From Actinomycetales bacterium (GTDB taxonomy: Bacteria > Actinomycetota > Actinomycetes > Actinomycetales > Cellulomonadaceae), in NCBI GenBank assembly GCA_020444245.1, contig JAHLLI010000022.1, positions 25,672 to 89,671 of the forward strand: a stretch of DNA of 64,000 nt, in the 5' to 3' direction. The notes beneath the pieces were generated by a model. It was not told the DNA's origin. It was given only the letters and a program-made list of their open reading frames with translations, and ran no database searches. Below, in pieces: positions 1 through 8,441 of the stretch (positions within the stretch are counted from its first letter, which is position 1; every line of letters begins with the position of its first letter). The position numbers and the translations under genes were made by a program.

Positions 1-650
1 GCGTCGCGCCGGCGTCGCGCAGCGGCGTGTGCCGCACGGGGTCCGCGACGCCGCGGTCCACCAGGACGACGACGTCGGGCGGGCGGCCGACCGGGGCGAG
101 CGTGCGCAGGTGAGGGCGGTCGGCACGGGCCGCGCGCGCCACCGCGACCTCACGGTGCTCGCCGAGGTCGCGCTCCGACACCCCGCCGAACCCGACGTCC
201 TGCGGCCCGACCGGTGCGGCGTCGTCCAGCTCGAGGGTGCCCACGCCGGCCATCGCCAGGGTGTGCGCGACCACGGCCCCCACCCGGTCCAGCCCGGACA
301 CCCGCACCCGCGCGCCGGAGCGCGCGGCCAGCACCGACGTGCCGTCGCCGCCCGCGTCGAGCAGCGACCACGCCCGCGCGTCGGGCTGCTCGGGTGCCGG
401 CTGCGGGGGCGGGACCAGCAGGTGTGCCGCGGCGAGGTGGTCCAGCACGGCGCGCGCCTCGTCGCCGGCCACCCGCTCGTCGCGCAGGGCCGCGAGGACC
501 GCACGGTCCGTCGCCCCGGCGGGCAGCGCGGCCAGCGCGCGTGCCGCGGGCGGGCTGAGGTCGGCGAGGGCGACGGCCCACCGGGGGTCGGTGCCGACCT
601 GGACCGTGGTGGTGTCCCGTCGCACCACCGGCAGGGTGCGCAGCTGCACG
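1..650 (-). CDS. ThiF-like adenylyltransferase family protein (3' end outside window)
   Basis: The protein starts at a GTG (648-650) behind an AGAGGAG ribosome binding site and runs off the left edge of the window, so about 216 N-terminal residues are visible. An N-terminal helical part is followed by a Rossmann-like stretch around residues 118-150 (VRVSGLDRVGAVVAHTLAMA, then LELDD), which resembles the nucleotide-binding start of ThiF/MoeB/E1-like proteins. Such a gene is commonly found beside DUF5679 and DUF2342 genes in actinobacteria, and that context is part of the call. The catalytic residues are beyond the edge. The canonical glycine-rich GxGxxG is weak here (SGLDRVG), so this may be a divergent, possibly non-adenylating member. 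The family call is moderate. Confidence 0.5.
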
Positions 651-747
651 TGCTCTCCTCTCCGCGGCATCCAGCCTGGATCGGCGGGCGGGTGCGGGGG
701 AGTTGTCCACACGTGCGTCCCGGCGCGTCGGCGCACCCCGGAGACGC

Positions 748-779
748 GAGAGGCGGCCCCCATCGGGGAGCCGCCTCTC
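748..779 (-). terminator. Hairpin terminator after the DUF5679 gene
   Basis: GAGAGGCGGC (748-757) is perfectly complementary to GCCGCCTCTC (770-779), and the loop contains a further CCCC/GGGG pairing. It lies just beyond the stop codon of the minus-strand DUF5679 gene and before the next minus-strand gene, so it probably ends the DUF5679 transcript. There is no clear T-run, as is usual in actinobacteria. Confidence 0.7.
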
Positions 780-803
780 GGAGTCCTGTGGTCTGAGCGG
801 TGC

Positions 804-959
804 TCAGGCCTTGCCGAGGATCCGGTTGAGCTTGGTGCCGCACACCGGGCACACGCCCTTGGCCATCTTGCGGCCGTTGGTCACGACGACCTCACCCTCG
901 GTCTCGCGCTTCTCCTTGCACTTCACGCAGTAGAACTCGCCCTTGTAGGTCTCGGCCAT
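804..959 (-). CDS. DUF5679 small zinc-ribbon protein
   Basis: A 51-residue protein starting MAETYKGEFYCVKCKEKRET. Two CxxC knuckles (CVKC near residue 11, CPVC near residue 37) form a compact zinc ribbon covering the whole protein. The length and the start pattern are typical of DUF5679 proteins, which are widespread in actinobacteria and have no assigned biochemical role. The ATG at 959 is preceded by GGAG at good spacing. It is a single-gene transcript, closed by the hairpin at 748-779. It is divergent from the YgjP-like peptidase gene at 1165. Confidence 0.85.
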   Translation of the reverse strand: MAETYKGEFYCVKCKEKRETEGEVVVTNGRKMAKGVCPVCGTKLNRILGKA

Positions 960-1152
960 GGGTGTCTCCGTTCGTCAGCCTGTTGCACCGGTCGTGGTCG
1001 AGCCGGCGGGCCGGATCGCCGTGTCGGTCGGATCCGTGCTCAGGTCAGCGTAACGGTGTGCTGCGGGCAAGCCGCATCTGCGGCCGTCGGCGCGTCGGGT
1101 ACCGGGCACGCGGAGGCTGTGCACAGGGCTCCGCGGTGTGGGCGCGCGGCGC

Positions 1153-1167
1153 TACCGTTCCGGGGTG
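1153..1167 (+). promoter_or_regulatory. -10 box for a leaderless start
   Basis: TACCGT (1153-1158) fits the actinobacterial TANNNT -10 motif and lies six bases before the GTG start at 1165. No ribosome binding site is present, so the transcript probably begins at or next to the start codon. Confidence 0.5.
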
Positions 1168-1785
1168 GACGACAGAGCGCTGGAGGCCGCCCTCGCGGCC
1201 GTGGAGGTGCGGCGCAGCAGGCGGCGGACCCGCACCGTGAGCGCGTTCCGGGAGGCCGGTCGCACGGTGGTGGCGATCCCGGACCGGTTCACCAGGGCGC
1301 AGGAGCGTGAGTGGGTGCGCCGGATGGTCACCAAGATGCTCGACTCCGAGCGCCGGCGCACTCCCACGGACACGGGTCTCGAGCGCCGCGCCGCGGAGCT
1401 GTCGGACCGCTACCTCGGCGCGCGTGCGCGGCCGGTGAGCGTCGCGTGGTCGAGCCGGCAGGGGCGACGCTGGGGGTCGTGCACGCCGTCGCAGGGCACC
1501 ATCAGGATCTCGACACGGCTGCGCGGCGTGCCGTCGTGGGTGCTGGACTACGTGCTGCTGCACGAGCTGGTGCACCTGCTGCAGCCCGGGCACGGGCCGG
1601 AGTTCTGGGCGGAGCTGGCGGCCTACCCGCGCACCGAGCGGGCCCGCGGGTTCCTCGAGGGTCTGGCGTACGTCGCGGACCGGCCCGCCGAGCCCGAGGA
1701 CGACGACGTGGTCGACGCGGGCGACGACCTGGGCCCGGGCCTGCCGCCGGGCGGGGACGGTGAGCTGTTCGGCGAGGTCGGCTGA
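1165..1785 (+). CDS. M48/YgjP-type metal-dependent peptidase
   Basis: The HELVH motif around residue 133 ([18 protein letters not shown]) gives the two histidines and the glutamate of a zinc metallopeptidase. Upstream, [12 protein letters not shown] matches the conserved block of the YgjP/DUF45 family, which is related to SprT and M48 peptidases. The protein is 206 residues with an acidic, proline- and glycine-rich C-terminal tail. The start was set at GTG 1165 because a TANNNT box lies six bases upstream; an upstream GTG at 1138 in the same frame is less likely. It is probably a cytoplasmic peptidase of unknown substrate. A second, shorter relative is in the restriction operon at 58271. Confidence 0.8.
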   Translation: MDDRALEAALAAVEVRRSRRRTRTVSAFREAGRTVVAIPDRFTRAQEREWVRRMVTKMLDSERRRTPTDTGLERRAAELSDRYLGARARPVSVAWSSRQGRRWGSCTPSQGTIRISTRLRGVPSWVLDYVLLHELVHLLQPGHGPEFWAELAAYPRTERARGFLEGLAYVADRPAEPEDDDVVDAGDDLGPGLPPGGDGELFGEVG

Positions 1786-3204
1786 CTACGTGCGGTCCGG
1801 CTCGTCGGGGCCCCGGGGGTCGTCGCCCTCGTCGGTCCCGAAGATCTCCGCGAGCGCGCGGTCGAGGTCCGCGGACTCGACGGCGTCGGCGTCCCGGCGG
1901 GCCCGGTACCCGGCCGGGTCGTCGAGGTCCTCGGCGGTGGGCAGCAGGTCGGGGTGGTCCCAGGCCGCCTCCCGCGCCGCGGTGCCGCCCTCCTCGACCA
2001 GCGTGGCCCAGAGCCTGGCGGCGTCCCGGGACCGCCGGGGCCGCAGCTCCAGGCCGACGAGGGTCGCGAAGATGTCCTCCGCCGGGCCACCCGCGGCGCG
2101 GCGGCGGCGCATGGTCTCGCGCAGCGCTGCGGTGTGCGGCAGGTGCGGCCCGGCCGCTGCTGCGGTCACCTCGTCCACCCAGCCCTCGATGAGCGCGAGC
2201 AGGGTCTCCAGGCGCAGCAGCGCCGCCTGCTGGGCGGGGGTGGTGGCCATCGCGAACACGCCGTCGGACAGCGCGTCGGCGATGCCCTGGGGGTCGGTCG
2301 GGTCGATCGAGCGCACCGCCTCCTCGAGCGCGTCGACGTCGATCTCCACTCCGCGGGCGTACGCCTCGACCACCCCGAGCAGGTGCCCCTGGAGCCAGGC
2401 GACGTGGGTGAACAGCCGGGCGTGGGCCGCCTCGCGCAGCGCCAGGAACAGCCGCACCTCGTCCAGCGGGACGTCCAGGCCGTCGGCGAACTGGTCCACG
2501 TTGCGCGGCAGCAGGGCGGTGCCCGGACCGGGCAGCAGCGGCACGCCGATGTCGGTGGTGCCCAGCACCTCGCGCGACAGGGTGCCGACCGCCTGGCCGA
2601 GCTGGAGGCCGAACACCGCGCTGCCCAGCTGGCGCATCATCGGGGCCATCGCCGAGCCCACGCCGGCCATCTCGTCGGGCAGGTGCTGCTCGCCGATCAC
2701 GCGGGCGAGCTCGGCGGCCACCCGCGCGGCGACCGGCTCGGCGAGGCTGCGCCACCGGGGCAGGGTCTGCTCGACCCACTCCGAGCGGCTCCACGCCCGC
2801 GCCGGCCCGCCGGAGGCCGGCAGGTCGGTGGCCTGGTCGAGCCACAGCTCCGCGACGCCCAGGGCGTCGACCACGGCCCGCCGCTCCGGCTCGGCGACCG
2901 TCGGGTCGCCCTCGGCGACGGCGGTCTGGCGCGCCAGGTCGTGGGTGAGGTCGGTGTTGATCGGCCCGGTGCCCGAGGCGAGCATGTGCTGCATCTGGGT
3001 CACCAGGGACTGCACGGCGGCGGGGTCCTCGGGCAGGCCCATCCGGGTGGCGAGCTCCGCGAGGTCGATCGGCTCGCCGTCGGGGCCGCGCAGGCCGTGC
3101 TCAGCGATCTCGGCGATCACCTCATCGGCCTGCGGACCCAGGAGCTGGCGCAGCATCGCGGCCCAGGCCGGGGGGAGGCCGGGCGTGGGATCCGGCGTGG
3201 TCAT
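1786..3204 (-). CDS. DUF2342 zinc-dependent metalloprotease-like protein
   Basis: A 472-residue protein of the actinobacterial DUF2342 (zincin-like) family, commonly annotated as a zinc-dependent metalloprotease or putative hydrolase. The N-terminus PTPGLPPAWAAMLRQLLG and the block REAAHARLFTHVAWLQ fit this family. The motif reads REAAH rather than HExxH, so the first zinc-binding histidine is an arginine; I recall this variant as frequent in this branch, but zinc binding by this protein is not assured. It is convergent with the YgjP-like peptidase gene, its stop abutting that gene's end at 1785, and divergent from the PDZ protein at 3348. The C-terminus is acidic and probably disordered. Confidence 0.75.
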   Translation of the reverse strand: MTTPDPTPGLPPAWAAMLRQLLGPQADEVIAEIAEHGLRGPDGEPIDLAELATRMGLPEDPAAVQSLVTQMQHMLASGTGPINTDLTHDLARQTAVAEGDPTVAEPERRAVVDALGVAELWLDQATDLPASGGPARAWSRSEWVEQTLPRWRSLAEPVAARVAAELARVIGEQHLPDEMAGVGSAMAPMMRQLGSAVFGLQLGQAVGTLSREVLGTTDIGVPLLPGPGTALLPRNVDQFADGLDVPLDEVRLFLALREAAHARLFTHVAWLQGHLLGVVEAYARGVEIDVDALEEAVRSIDPTDPQGIADALSDGVFAMATTPAQQAALLRLETLLALIEGWVDEVTAAAAGPHLPHTAALRETMRRRRAAGGPAEDIFATLVGLELRPRRSRDAARLWATLVEEGGTAAREAAWDHPDLLPTAEDLDDPAGYRARRDADAVESADLDRALAEIFGTDEGDDPRGPDEPDRT

Positions 3205-3347
3205 CGGGTCCTCCAGGGGCGAGGTGGTGCTTCCACGGTAACCGGGGCCGGCCTGCCGGGACCGCCAGGGGCGTGCGGACCTGCGTCGGGTTCGCTCAGG
3301 GCGCAGCGGGCGGGCGGCTCGGCGTGAGGCTCCCAGGCGCTCGGGGG

Positions 3348-4571
3348 ATGATGGGGCGCGTGACGGACGAGCCGACGACCCCCTGGGACCGGACCGCCGC
3401 GTCCGGCGGCCCCTGGACGAGCCCCGGCGCGGCGACCGACGCGCCCACCAACGACCGCGCGCAGCCCGACGCCGACCCGTTCGGCCCTCTGCCGCCCGGC
3501 GACGACGCCGCCTTCGAGGCCCAGCCCGCCACGCCGCGGTCGATCATGCTCGGGGTGTCGATGGTGGCGCTGGCGCTCCTGCTCGCGGTCGCCGTCGCGC
3601 TCCCGCTGCCGTACGCGGTCACCGCACCCGGCCCGACGCTGAACACCCTCGGCGAGCATGACGACAAGCCCCTGATCGAGATCAGCGGCGCGCCCACCTA
3701 CCCGACCACGGGTCAGCTCAGGCTGACCACGGTGTCGACCGCGGGCGGGCCGGGCTACCCGGTGACCCTGGCCGACGTGCTGCGCGGCTGGGCGGCGCCG
3801 GCCGACTCCGTCGTGCCGGTCGAGACGCTCTTCCCGCCGGACCAGACCGAGCAGCAGATCTCCGACCAGGGCCAGGCCGAGATGACCTCCTCGCAGGAGG
3901 ACGCGACCGTCTCGGCCCTGGAGGAGCTCGGCTACGACGTGCCCACCACGCTGGGCGTCGGCGGGGTGGTGCAGGGCAGCGGTGCGGACGGGGTGCTGGA
4001 GAAGGGCGACATCATCACCTCGGTCGACGGCACGGACGTGACGAGCTTCTCCGCGCTGTCGACGCTGATGGACGCGATCGAGCCGGGCGCCACGGTCTCG
4101 CTGGGCATCACCCGCGGCGGCACGGCGCAGACCGTCCAGGTGGTCACCACCGACGACGGCAACGGCCGTGCGCTGATCGGCGTGCTGCTGGACCCGACGT
4201 TCGACTTCCCCGTCCAGGTGTCGATCCAGATCGAGAACATCGGCGGGCCGAGCGCCGGGACCATGTTCGCGCTCGGCATCATCGACATGCTCACCCCGCA
4301 GGACGAGGCCGCCGGGAAGGTGATCGCGGGCACCGGCACGATGGACCTGACCGGCACGGTCGGACCGATCGGCGGGATCCGGCAGAAGATGGCCGGCGCG
4401 GAGCGCGACGGCGCCACCTGGTTCCTCGCGCCGGCGGACAACTGCTCGGAGGTCGTCGGCCACGTACCGGACGGGCTGCACGTGGTGAAGATCTCGACCC
4501 TGCACGGCGCACGCCTGGCGGTCGAGGCGATCGGTGCCGGCAAGGGCGACACGCTGCCCACCTGCTCCTGA
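3348..4571 (+). CDS. Membrane-anchored PDZ domain / Lon-like (S16) protease, YlbL type
   Basis: The proline-rich cytoplasmic N-terminus is followed by one membrane segment (SIMLGVSMVALALLLAVAVA, about residues 65-85). A PDZ domain lies at about residues 200-280 (VQGSGADGVLEKGDIITSVD), then a C-terminal S16 domain. The catalytic serine is in GGPSAGTMFALGI and the lysine in GGIRQKMAGAERDGA, in the order expected for a Ser-Lys dyad. The domain order equals that of Bacillus YlbL and mycobacterial homologues, extracellular membrane-tethered proteases. Starts at ATG 3348, ATG 3351 or GTG 3360 are all possible behind the GGGGG at 3343; 3348 is used. It is followed by a possible terminator and the convergent PPA1309 gene. 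Confidence 0.87.
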   Translation: MMGRVTDEPTTPWDRTAASGGPWTSPGAATDAPTNDRAQPDADPFGPLPPGDDAAFEAQPATPRSIMLGVSMVALALLLAVAVALPLPYAVTAPGPTLNTLGEHDDKPLIEISGAPTYPTTGQLRLTTVSTAGGPGYPVTLADVLRGWAAPADSVVPVETLFPPDQTEQQISDQGQAEMTSSQEDATVSALEELGYDVPTTLGVGGVVQGSGADGVLEKGDIITSVDGTDVTSFSALSTLMDAIEPGATVSLGITRGGTAQTVQVVTTDDGNGRALIGVLLDPTFDFPVQVSIQIENIGGPSAGTMFALGIIDMLTPQDEAAGKVIAGTGTMDLTGTVGPIGGIRQKMAGAERDGATWFLAPADNCSEVVGHVPDGLHVVKISTLHGARLAVEAIGAGKGDTLPTCS

Positions 4572-4612
4572 GCCGGCGCGGGCGGCAGCCGCGTTCCGGG
4601 TCGCGCGCCGGC
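4572..4612. terminator. Possible bidirectional terminator
   Basis: GCCGGCGCG (4572-4580) pairs perfectly with CGCGCCGGC (4604-4612), and the loop holds a smaller GCGGC/GCCGC hairpin. It lies between two convergent genes ending at 4571 and 4631, so it may stop transcription from both sides. High GC content makes chance pairing more likely than usual. Confidence 0.45.
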
Positions 4613-4630
4613 CCGGTGCCGGCGCCGCGG

Positions 4631-5206
4631 CTACAGCAGGGTCGCGGCCACCGCGCCGGTCAGGCCGGGCACCAGGTCCGCGCCGCCCGCCACGGCCGCG
4701 TCGTCGTCGTTCGCCCGGGTGCGCAGCACGCACCACCGGGGGCCGTCGCGCAGCGCACCTGCGGCCAGTCGCACGTCCTGGCGCTCGGGGTGGGCCATGA
4801 GGTAGGCGACCGCCTCCTGCGGGTCGGCGGGCATCGCGGCCTCGGCGGACGAGGGCAGCACCACCCGCTCGACGACCACCGCGGCACCGTGCACCGTCGG
4901 CGGCCAGGACAGCCCGGCGAGCAGGCTCTCCAGGTCGTCGGCCGGGGGCAGGCCCTCCTGCTCGACGGCGGTGAGGTGGTCGGGGTCCAGCCGCGCGGCG
5001 ATCATCGTCTCGGGCGGGAGCTGGCCGGCCAGGGCCGGTTCGGCCTCGATCGCCGCGGCGGTGCGGACCAGGGCGAACACCCGCACCGGTCCGTCCCAGC
5101 CGCCGGAGGCGACGTGCCGCTCGACCTCGCGCATCACCTGGTCCAGGGCGCGCACGGTGCCGGAGTCGTCGGCCGGTACGGCTCCGGAGTCCTCAGGAGT
5201 GCTCAC
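4631..5206 (-). CDS. PPA1309 family protein
   Basis: A 191-residue protein of the actinobacteria-restricted PPA1309 family, typically encoded next to UPF0182 genes as here. Recognisable blocks are ALDQVMREVERHVASGGWDG, RVFALVRTAAAIEAEPAL and PQEAVAYLMAHPERQDVRLA. No enzymatic motif is visible and the function is unknown. GTG 5206 was chosen because it gives the usual short acidic N-terminus; a longer reading to 5419 would run into the divergent UPF0182 upstream region and is not supported. It is divergent from UPF0182 with a 200-base gap. Confidence 0.7.
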   Translation of the reverse strand: MSTPEDSGAVPADDSGTVRALDQVMREVERHVASGGWDGPVRVFALVRTAAAIEAEPALAGQLPPETMIAARLDPDHLTAVEQEGLPPADDLESLLAGLSWPPTVHGAAVVVERVVLPSSAEAAMPADPQEAVAYLMAHPERQDVRLAAGALRDGPRWCVLRTRANDDDAAVAGGADLVPGLTGAVAATLL

Positions 5207-5406
5207 CGGCCCATCGTCGCATCCCGGCGCCCGGCGGCGGTGCCCGCGCCGATCGGGGCCGGGCTCCCAGGTGAGTGTGGGAACCTGGGGGGCGCCCCGG
5301 GCGTTCACCGACAGACGCTCGGACGGAACCGACCGAGTCGCAGACCGAGCCCGAGACCCACTGCAGCCGAGCCGCCACCAGGCGCCGACGACGAGGACCA
5401 TCTGAC

Positions 5407-8394
5407 GTGACGTTCGCACGACCCGCCCAGCCCACCTCCGGCTCGTCCGGACCTCGACGGCGCCGCGGACCGCTCGGCCCCACGATCGCGATCCTGATCG
5501 GCCTCGCCGTGCTCGTCGTGATCATGGCGCAGGTCTGGACCGAGGTGCTCTGGTTCAGCCAGGTCGGCTACCTCAGCGTGCTCACCACGCAGTGGCTGAC
5601 CCGCGCCGTGCTGTTCGTGCTCGGCTTCCTGCTGATGGGTGGGGCGGTGTGGGCGGCGCTGGCCGTGGCCTACCGCAGCCGGCCGATCTACGCCCCGTCC
5701 ACCCCGGAGCAGGCGTCCCTGGACCAGTACCGGGAGATGATCGAGCCGCTGCGCAAGCTCGTGATGACCGCCGGCCCGGCGGTGCTGGGCTTCTTCGCCG
5801 GCTCGGCCGCGTCCGCGCAGTGGCAGGACGTGCTGCTGTTCCTCAACCGGACGCCGTTCGGCCAGACCGACCCGCAGTTCGGGCTGGACCTGTCGTTCTA
5901 CATGTTCGTGCTGCCGGTGCTGCGGTTCGTAGTGTCCTTCCTGATGGCCGTGGCGGTGGTCGCCGGGATCGCGGGCCTGGCCACCCACTACCTGTACGGC
6001 GGCCTGCGGTTCGGCGGCGGCCAGGGGCCCAGGACCACGCCCGCCGCGCGGCTCCAGCTCGGCGTCACGGCAGCGGTGATCATCCTGCTGATCGGCGTGA
6101 ACGACTGGCTGGACCGCTACTCCCTGCTCAACAAGTCGGGCACCACCGTGCCCGGCGGCGCGTCGTACACCGACGTCAACGCCGTGATGCCGGCCAAGGC
6201 GATCCTCGCCGGGGCCGCGCTGCTGGTCGCCGGCCTGTTCGTGGTCGCGGCGTTCCGCGGCACGTGGCGGCTGCCGGCGATCGGCGTGGGCCTCATGGTG
6301 GTGTCCGCGATCCTGGTCGGTGGCATCTACCCGGCCGTCGTGCAGCGCTTCCAGGTCCAGCCCAACCAGCAGTCCGCGGAGACCGAGTACATCCAGCGCA
6401 ACATCGACGCCACCAAGACGGCCTTCGGCCTGGACGACGTGGAGATCACGCCGTACAACGCCACCCTGGAGGCCCAGCCCGGGGCGCTGCGTCAGGACGC
6501 CGAGACCACCGCGAGCATCCGGTTGCTCGACCCGTCGATCGTCAGCCCCTCGTTCCGCCAGCTCCAGCAGAACAAGCAGTACTACGACTTCCCGCAGATG
6601 CTGTCGGTCGACCGGTACATGATCGACGGGGAGAGCCGTGACACCGTCATCGCGGTGCGCGAGCTCAACCTCGACGGCCTGGACAACGCCCAGCGCACCT
6701 GGGTCAACGACCACACCGTGTTCACCCACGGGTTCGGCGTGGTGGCCGCCTACGGCAACACGACGGCCGTCGACGGCCGGCCGTCGTTCTACGAGGGCGG
6801 CATCCCGCCGGTCGGCGCGCTGGGCGACTACGAGCCGCGGGTCTACTTCGGCACGAACCTGCCCGACTACTCGATCGTCGGCGCCCCGGCCGGCACCGCG
6901 CCGTGGGAGCTGGACTACCCCGACGACGACGCGGGCGGCCAGGTCAACAACACGTTCCCGACCGACCAGATCGACGCCGGTCCGAGCATCGGGAACCTGT
7001 GGAACAAGCTGCTGTACTCGATCAAGTTCGGCTCGGAGCAGATCCTGTTCTCCGACCGGGTGACGTCCGACTCGCAGATCCTGTACGACCGCGACCCGCA
7101 GACCCGGGTCAAGAAGGTCGCGCCCTACCTGACGCTCGACTCGCGGGTGTACCCGGCCGTGGTCGACAACCGGGTGGTCTGGATCGTCGACGGGTACACC
7201 ACGTCCGACCAGTACCCGTACTCCACGTCCAAGCAGCTCGAGCAGGTCACCCAGGACTCGCTGACCGCGCGCTCCGACGCGCTGTCGGCGCTGCTGCCGG
7301 ACGAGGTGAACTACCTGCGCAACTCCGTCAAGGCGACCGTGGACGCCTACACCGGCGAGGTCACCCTCTACACCTGGGACACCGACGACCCGGTGCTGAA
7401 GACGTGGCAGAAGACGTTCCCCAACACCATCAAGCCGATGAGCGACATCGACGGCGCGCTGATGAGCCACCTGCGCTACCCCGAGGACATGTTCAAGGTG
7501 CAGCGCGACCTGATGGCGACCTACCACGTGGGGTCGGCGTCGGACTTCTACTCGGGCCAGGACTACTGGCGCAACCCCGAGGACCCGGTCAACTCCAGCG
7601 AGCTCCAGCCGCCGTACTACCTGACGCTCAAGATGCCGAGCCAGGACGAGCCGACGTTCTCGCTGACCTCGGTGTTCATCCCGGGCGGTAACACCGACCG
7701 TCAGGTGCTCACCGGGTTCATGGCGGTCGACGCCGAACCGGGCAACGCCGATGGCGTGCGCTCGAAGGACTACGGCAAGATCCGGATCCTGGAGCTGCCA
7801 CGCAACTCCACGGTGCCGGGGCCGGGGCAGGTGCAGAACGCGTTCCGGTCGAACCCGAGCGTGTCCGAGAGCCTCAACGTGCTCCAGCTGGGCAACTCGA
7901 CAGTGGTCAGCGGCAACCTGCTGACGCTGCCGGTCGGCGGCGGTCTGCTGTACGTGCAGCCGGTCTACGTGCAGTCCTCGACGGGTACCAAGTTCCCGCT
8001 GCTGCAGCGCGTGCTGGTCGCGTTCGGTGAGGAGATCGGGTTCTCCGACACCCTCGAGGGAGCCCTGGACCAGGTGTTCGGCGGCGACGCCGGTGTGGAC
8101 ACCCCCGGGCCGACCGGGGACACCGGGGTGCCCGACGCGCCGGTCGACGGCGGGACGGCGAGCCCGTCGCCGTCGCCCTCACCGAGCACGTCACCGAGCA
8201 CGTCGCCGTCCGCCGCGCCCAGCGGGGACGCCCAGGCGGCGCTGGACGCCGCGCTGCAGCGTGCCAAGCAGGCGCTGGACGACGGTCAGACCGCGCTGGC
8301 CAAGGGCGACTTCGCCGCCTACGGCGAGGCGCAGGACCGTCTGAAGCAGGCACTGGAGGACGCGATCGCCGCGGAGGCGCAGCTCGGCGGGTGA
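5407..8394 (+). CDS. UPF0182 family multi-pass membrane protein
   Basis: A 995-residue protein with about seven N-terminal membrane segments (for example IAILIGLAVLVVIMAQVW, AVLFVLGFLLMGGAVWAALA, IGVGLMVVSAILVGGIYPAV), then a large extracytoplasmic part of about 550 residues. It closes with a low-complexity Ser/Pro/Thr linker near residue 925 and a charged helical tail. This is the UPF0182 layout found in most actinobacteria; the function is unknown. The GTG at 5407 follows an AGGA at 5394-5397. An open frame extends upstream to 5275, but its sequence is arginine-rich and does not look coding. Confidence 0.88.
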   Translation: MTFARPAQPTSGSSGPRRRRGPLGPTIAILIGLAVLVVIMAQVWTEVLWFSQVGYLSVLTTQWLTRAVLFVLGFLLMGGAVWAALAVAYRSRPIYAPSTPEQASLDQYREMIEPLRKLVMTAGPAVLGFFAGSAASAQWQDVLLFLNRTPFGQTDPQFGLDLSFYMFVLPVLRFVVSFLMAVAVVAGIAGLATHYLYGGLRFGGGQGPRTTPAARLQLGVTAAVIILLIGVNDWLDRYSLLNKSGTTVPGGASYTDVNAVMPAKAILAGAALLVAGLFVVAAFRGTWRLPAIGVGLMVVSAILVGGIYPAVVQRFQVQPNQQSAETEYIQRNIDATKTAFGLDDVEITPYNATLEAQPGALRQDAETTASIRLLDPSIVSPSFRQLQQNKQYYDFPQMLSVDRYMIDGESRDTVIAVRELNLDGLDNAQRTWVNDHTVFTHGFGVVAAYGNTTAVDGRPSFYEGGIPPVGALGDYEPRVYFGTNLPDYSIVGAPAGTAPWELDYPDDDAGGQVNNTFPTDQIDAGPSIGNLWNKLLYSIKFGSEQILFSDRVTSDSQILYDRDPQTRVKKVAPYLTLDSRVYPAVVDNRVVWIVDGYTTSDQYPYSTSKQLEQVTQDSLTARSDALSALLPDEVNYLRNSVKATVDAYTGEVTLYTWDTDDPVLKTWQKTFPNTIKPMSDIDGALMSHLRYPEDMFKVQRDLMATYHVGSASDFYSGQDYWRNPEDPVNSSELQPPYYLTLKMPSQDEPTFSLTSVFIPGGNTDRQVLTGFMAVDAEPGNADGVRSKDYGKIRILELPRNSTVPGPGQVQNAFRSNPSVSESLNVLQLGNSTVVSGNLLTLPVGGGLLYVQPVYVQSSTGTKFPLLQRVLVAFGEEIGFSDTLEGALDQVFGGDAGVDTPGPTGDTGVPDAPVDGGTASPSPSPSPSTSPSTSPSAAPSGDAQAALDAALQRAKQALDDGQTALAKGDFAAYGEAQDRLKQALEDAIAAEAQLGG

Positions 8395-8404
8395 GGTAGG
8401 GCCA

Positions 8405-8435
8405 GGTGCCCGTGGGCGGGTGAGCCCCGGGCACC
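8405..8435. terminator. Bidirectional hairpin terminator between UPF0182 and EAL genes
   Basis: GGTGCCCG (8405-8412) pairs with CGGGCACC (8428-8435), continued inward by GGGC (8414-8417) with GCCC (8424-8427) around a six-base loop. It sits between two converging genes. Confidence 0.75.
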
Positions 8436-8441
8436 CGTGGC

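Noticed and set aside
703..711. TTGTCCACA matches the actinobacterial DnaA box, here and again at 19929-19937.
   Set aside because: Single isolated copies are expected by chance. There is no cluster of boxes, AT-rich stretch or replication gene nearby, so no origin is claimed.
29..796. Long open frames on the plus strand over the left-edge gene.
   Set aside because: They are shadows in a very GC-rich gene; the minus-strand frame has the ribosome binding site and a protein-like composition.
1502..2845. A 447-codon minus-strand frame overlapping the DUF2342 gene.
   Set aside because: It is Arg/Pro/Gly/Ala-rich, has no domain, and lies within a recognised gene in another frame.
5275..5406. Upstream extension of UPF0182.
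   Set aside because: The added residues are arginine-rich and unlike the family; GTG 5407 gives the normal N-terminus.
8150..8220. Repetitive Ser/Pro/Thr codons in UPF0182 considered as a tandem repeat or CRISPR-like feature.
   Set aside because: It is a low-complexity protein linker with no spacer structure. No CRISPR array was seen anywhere in the window.
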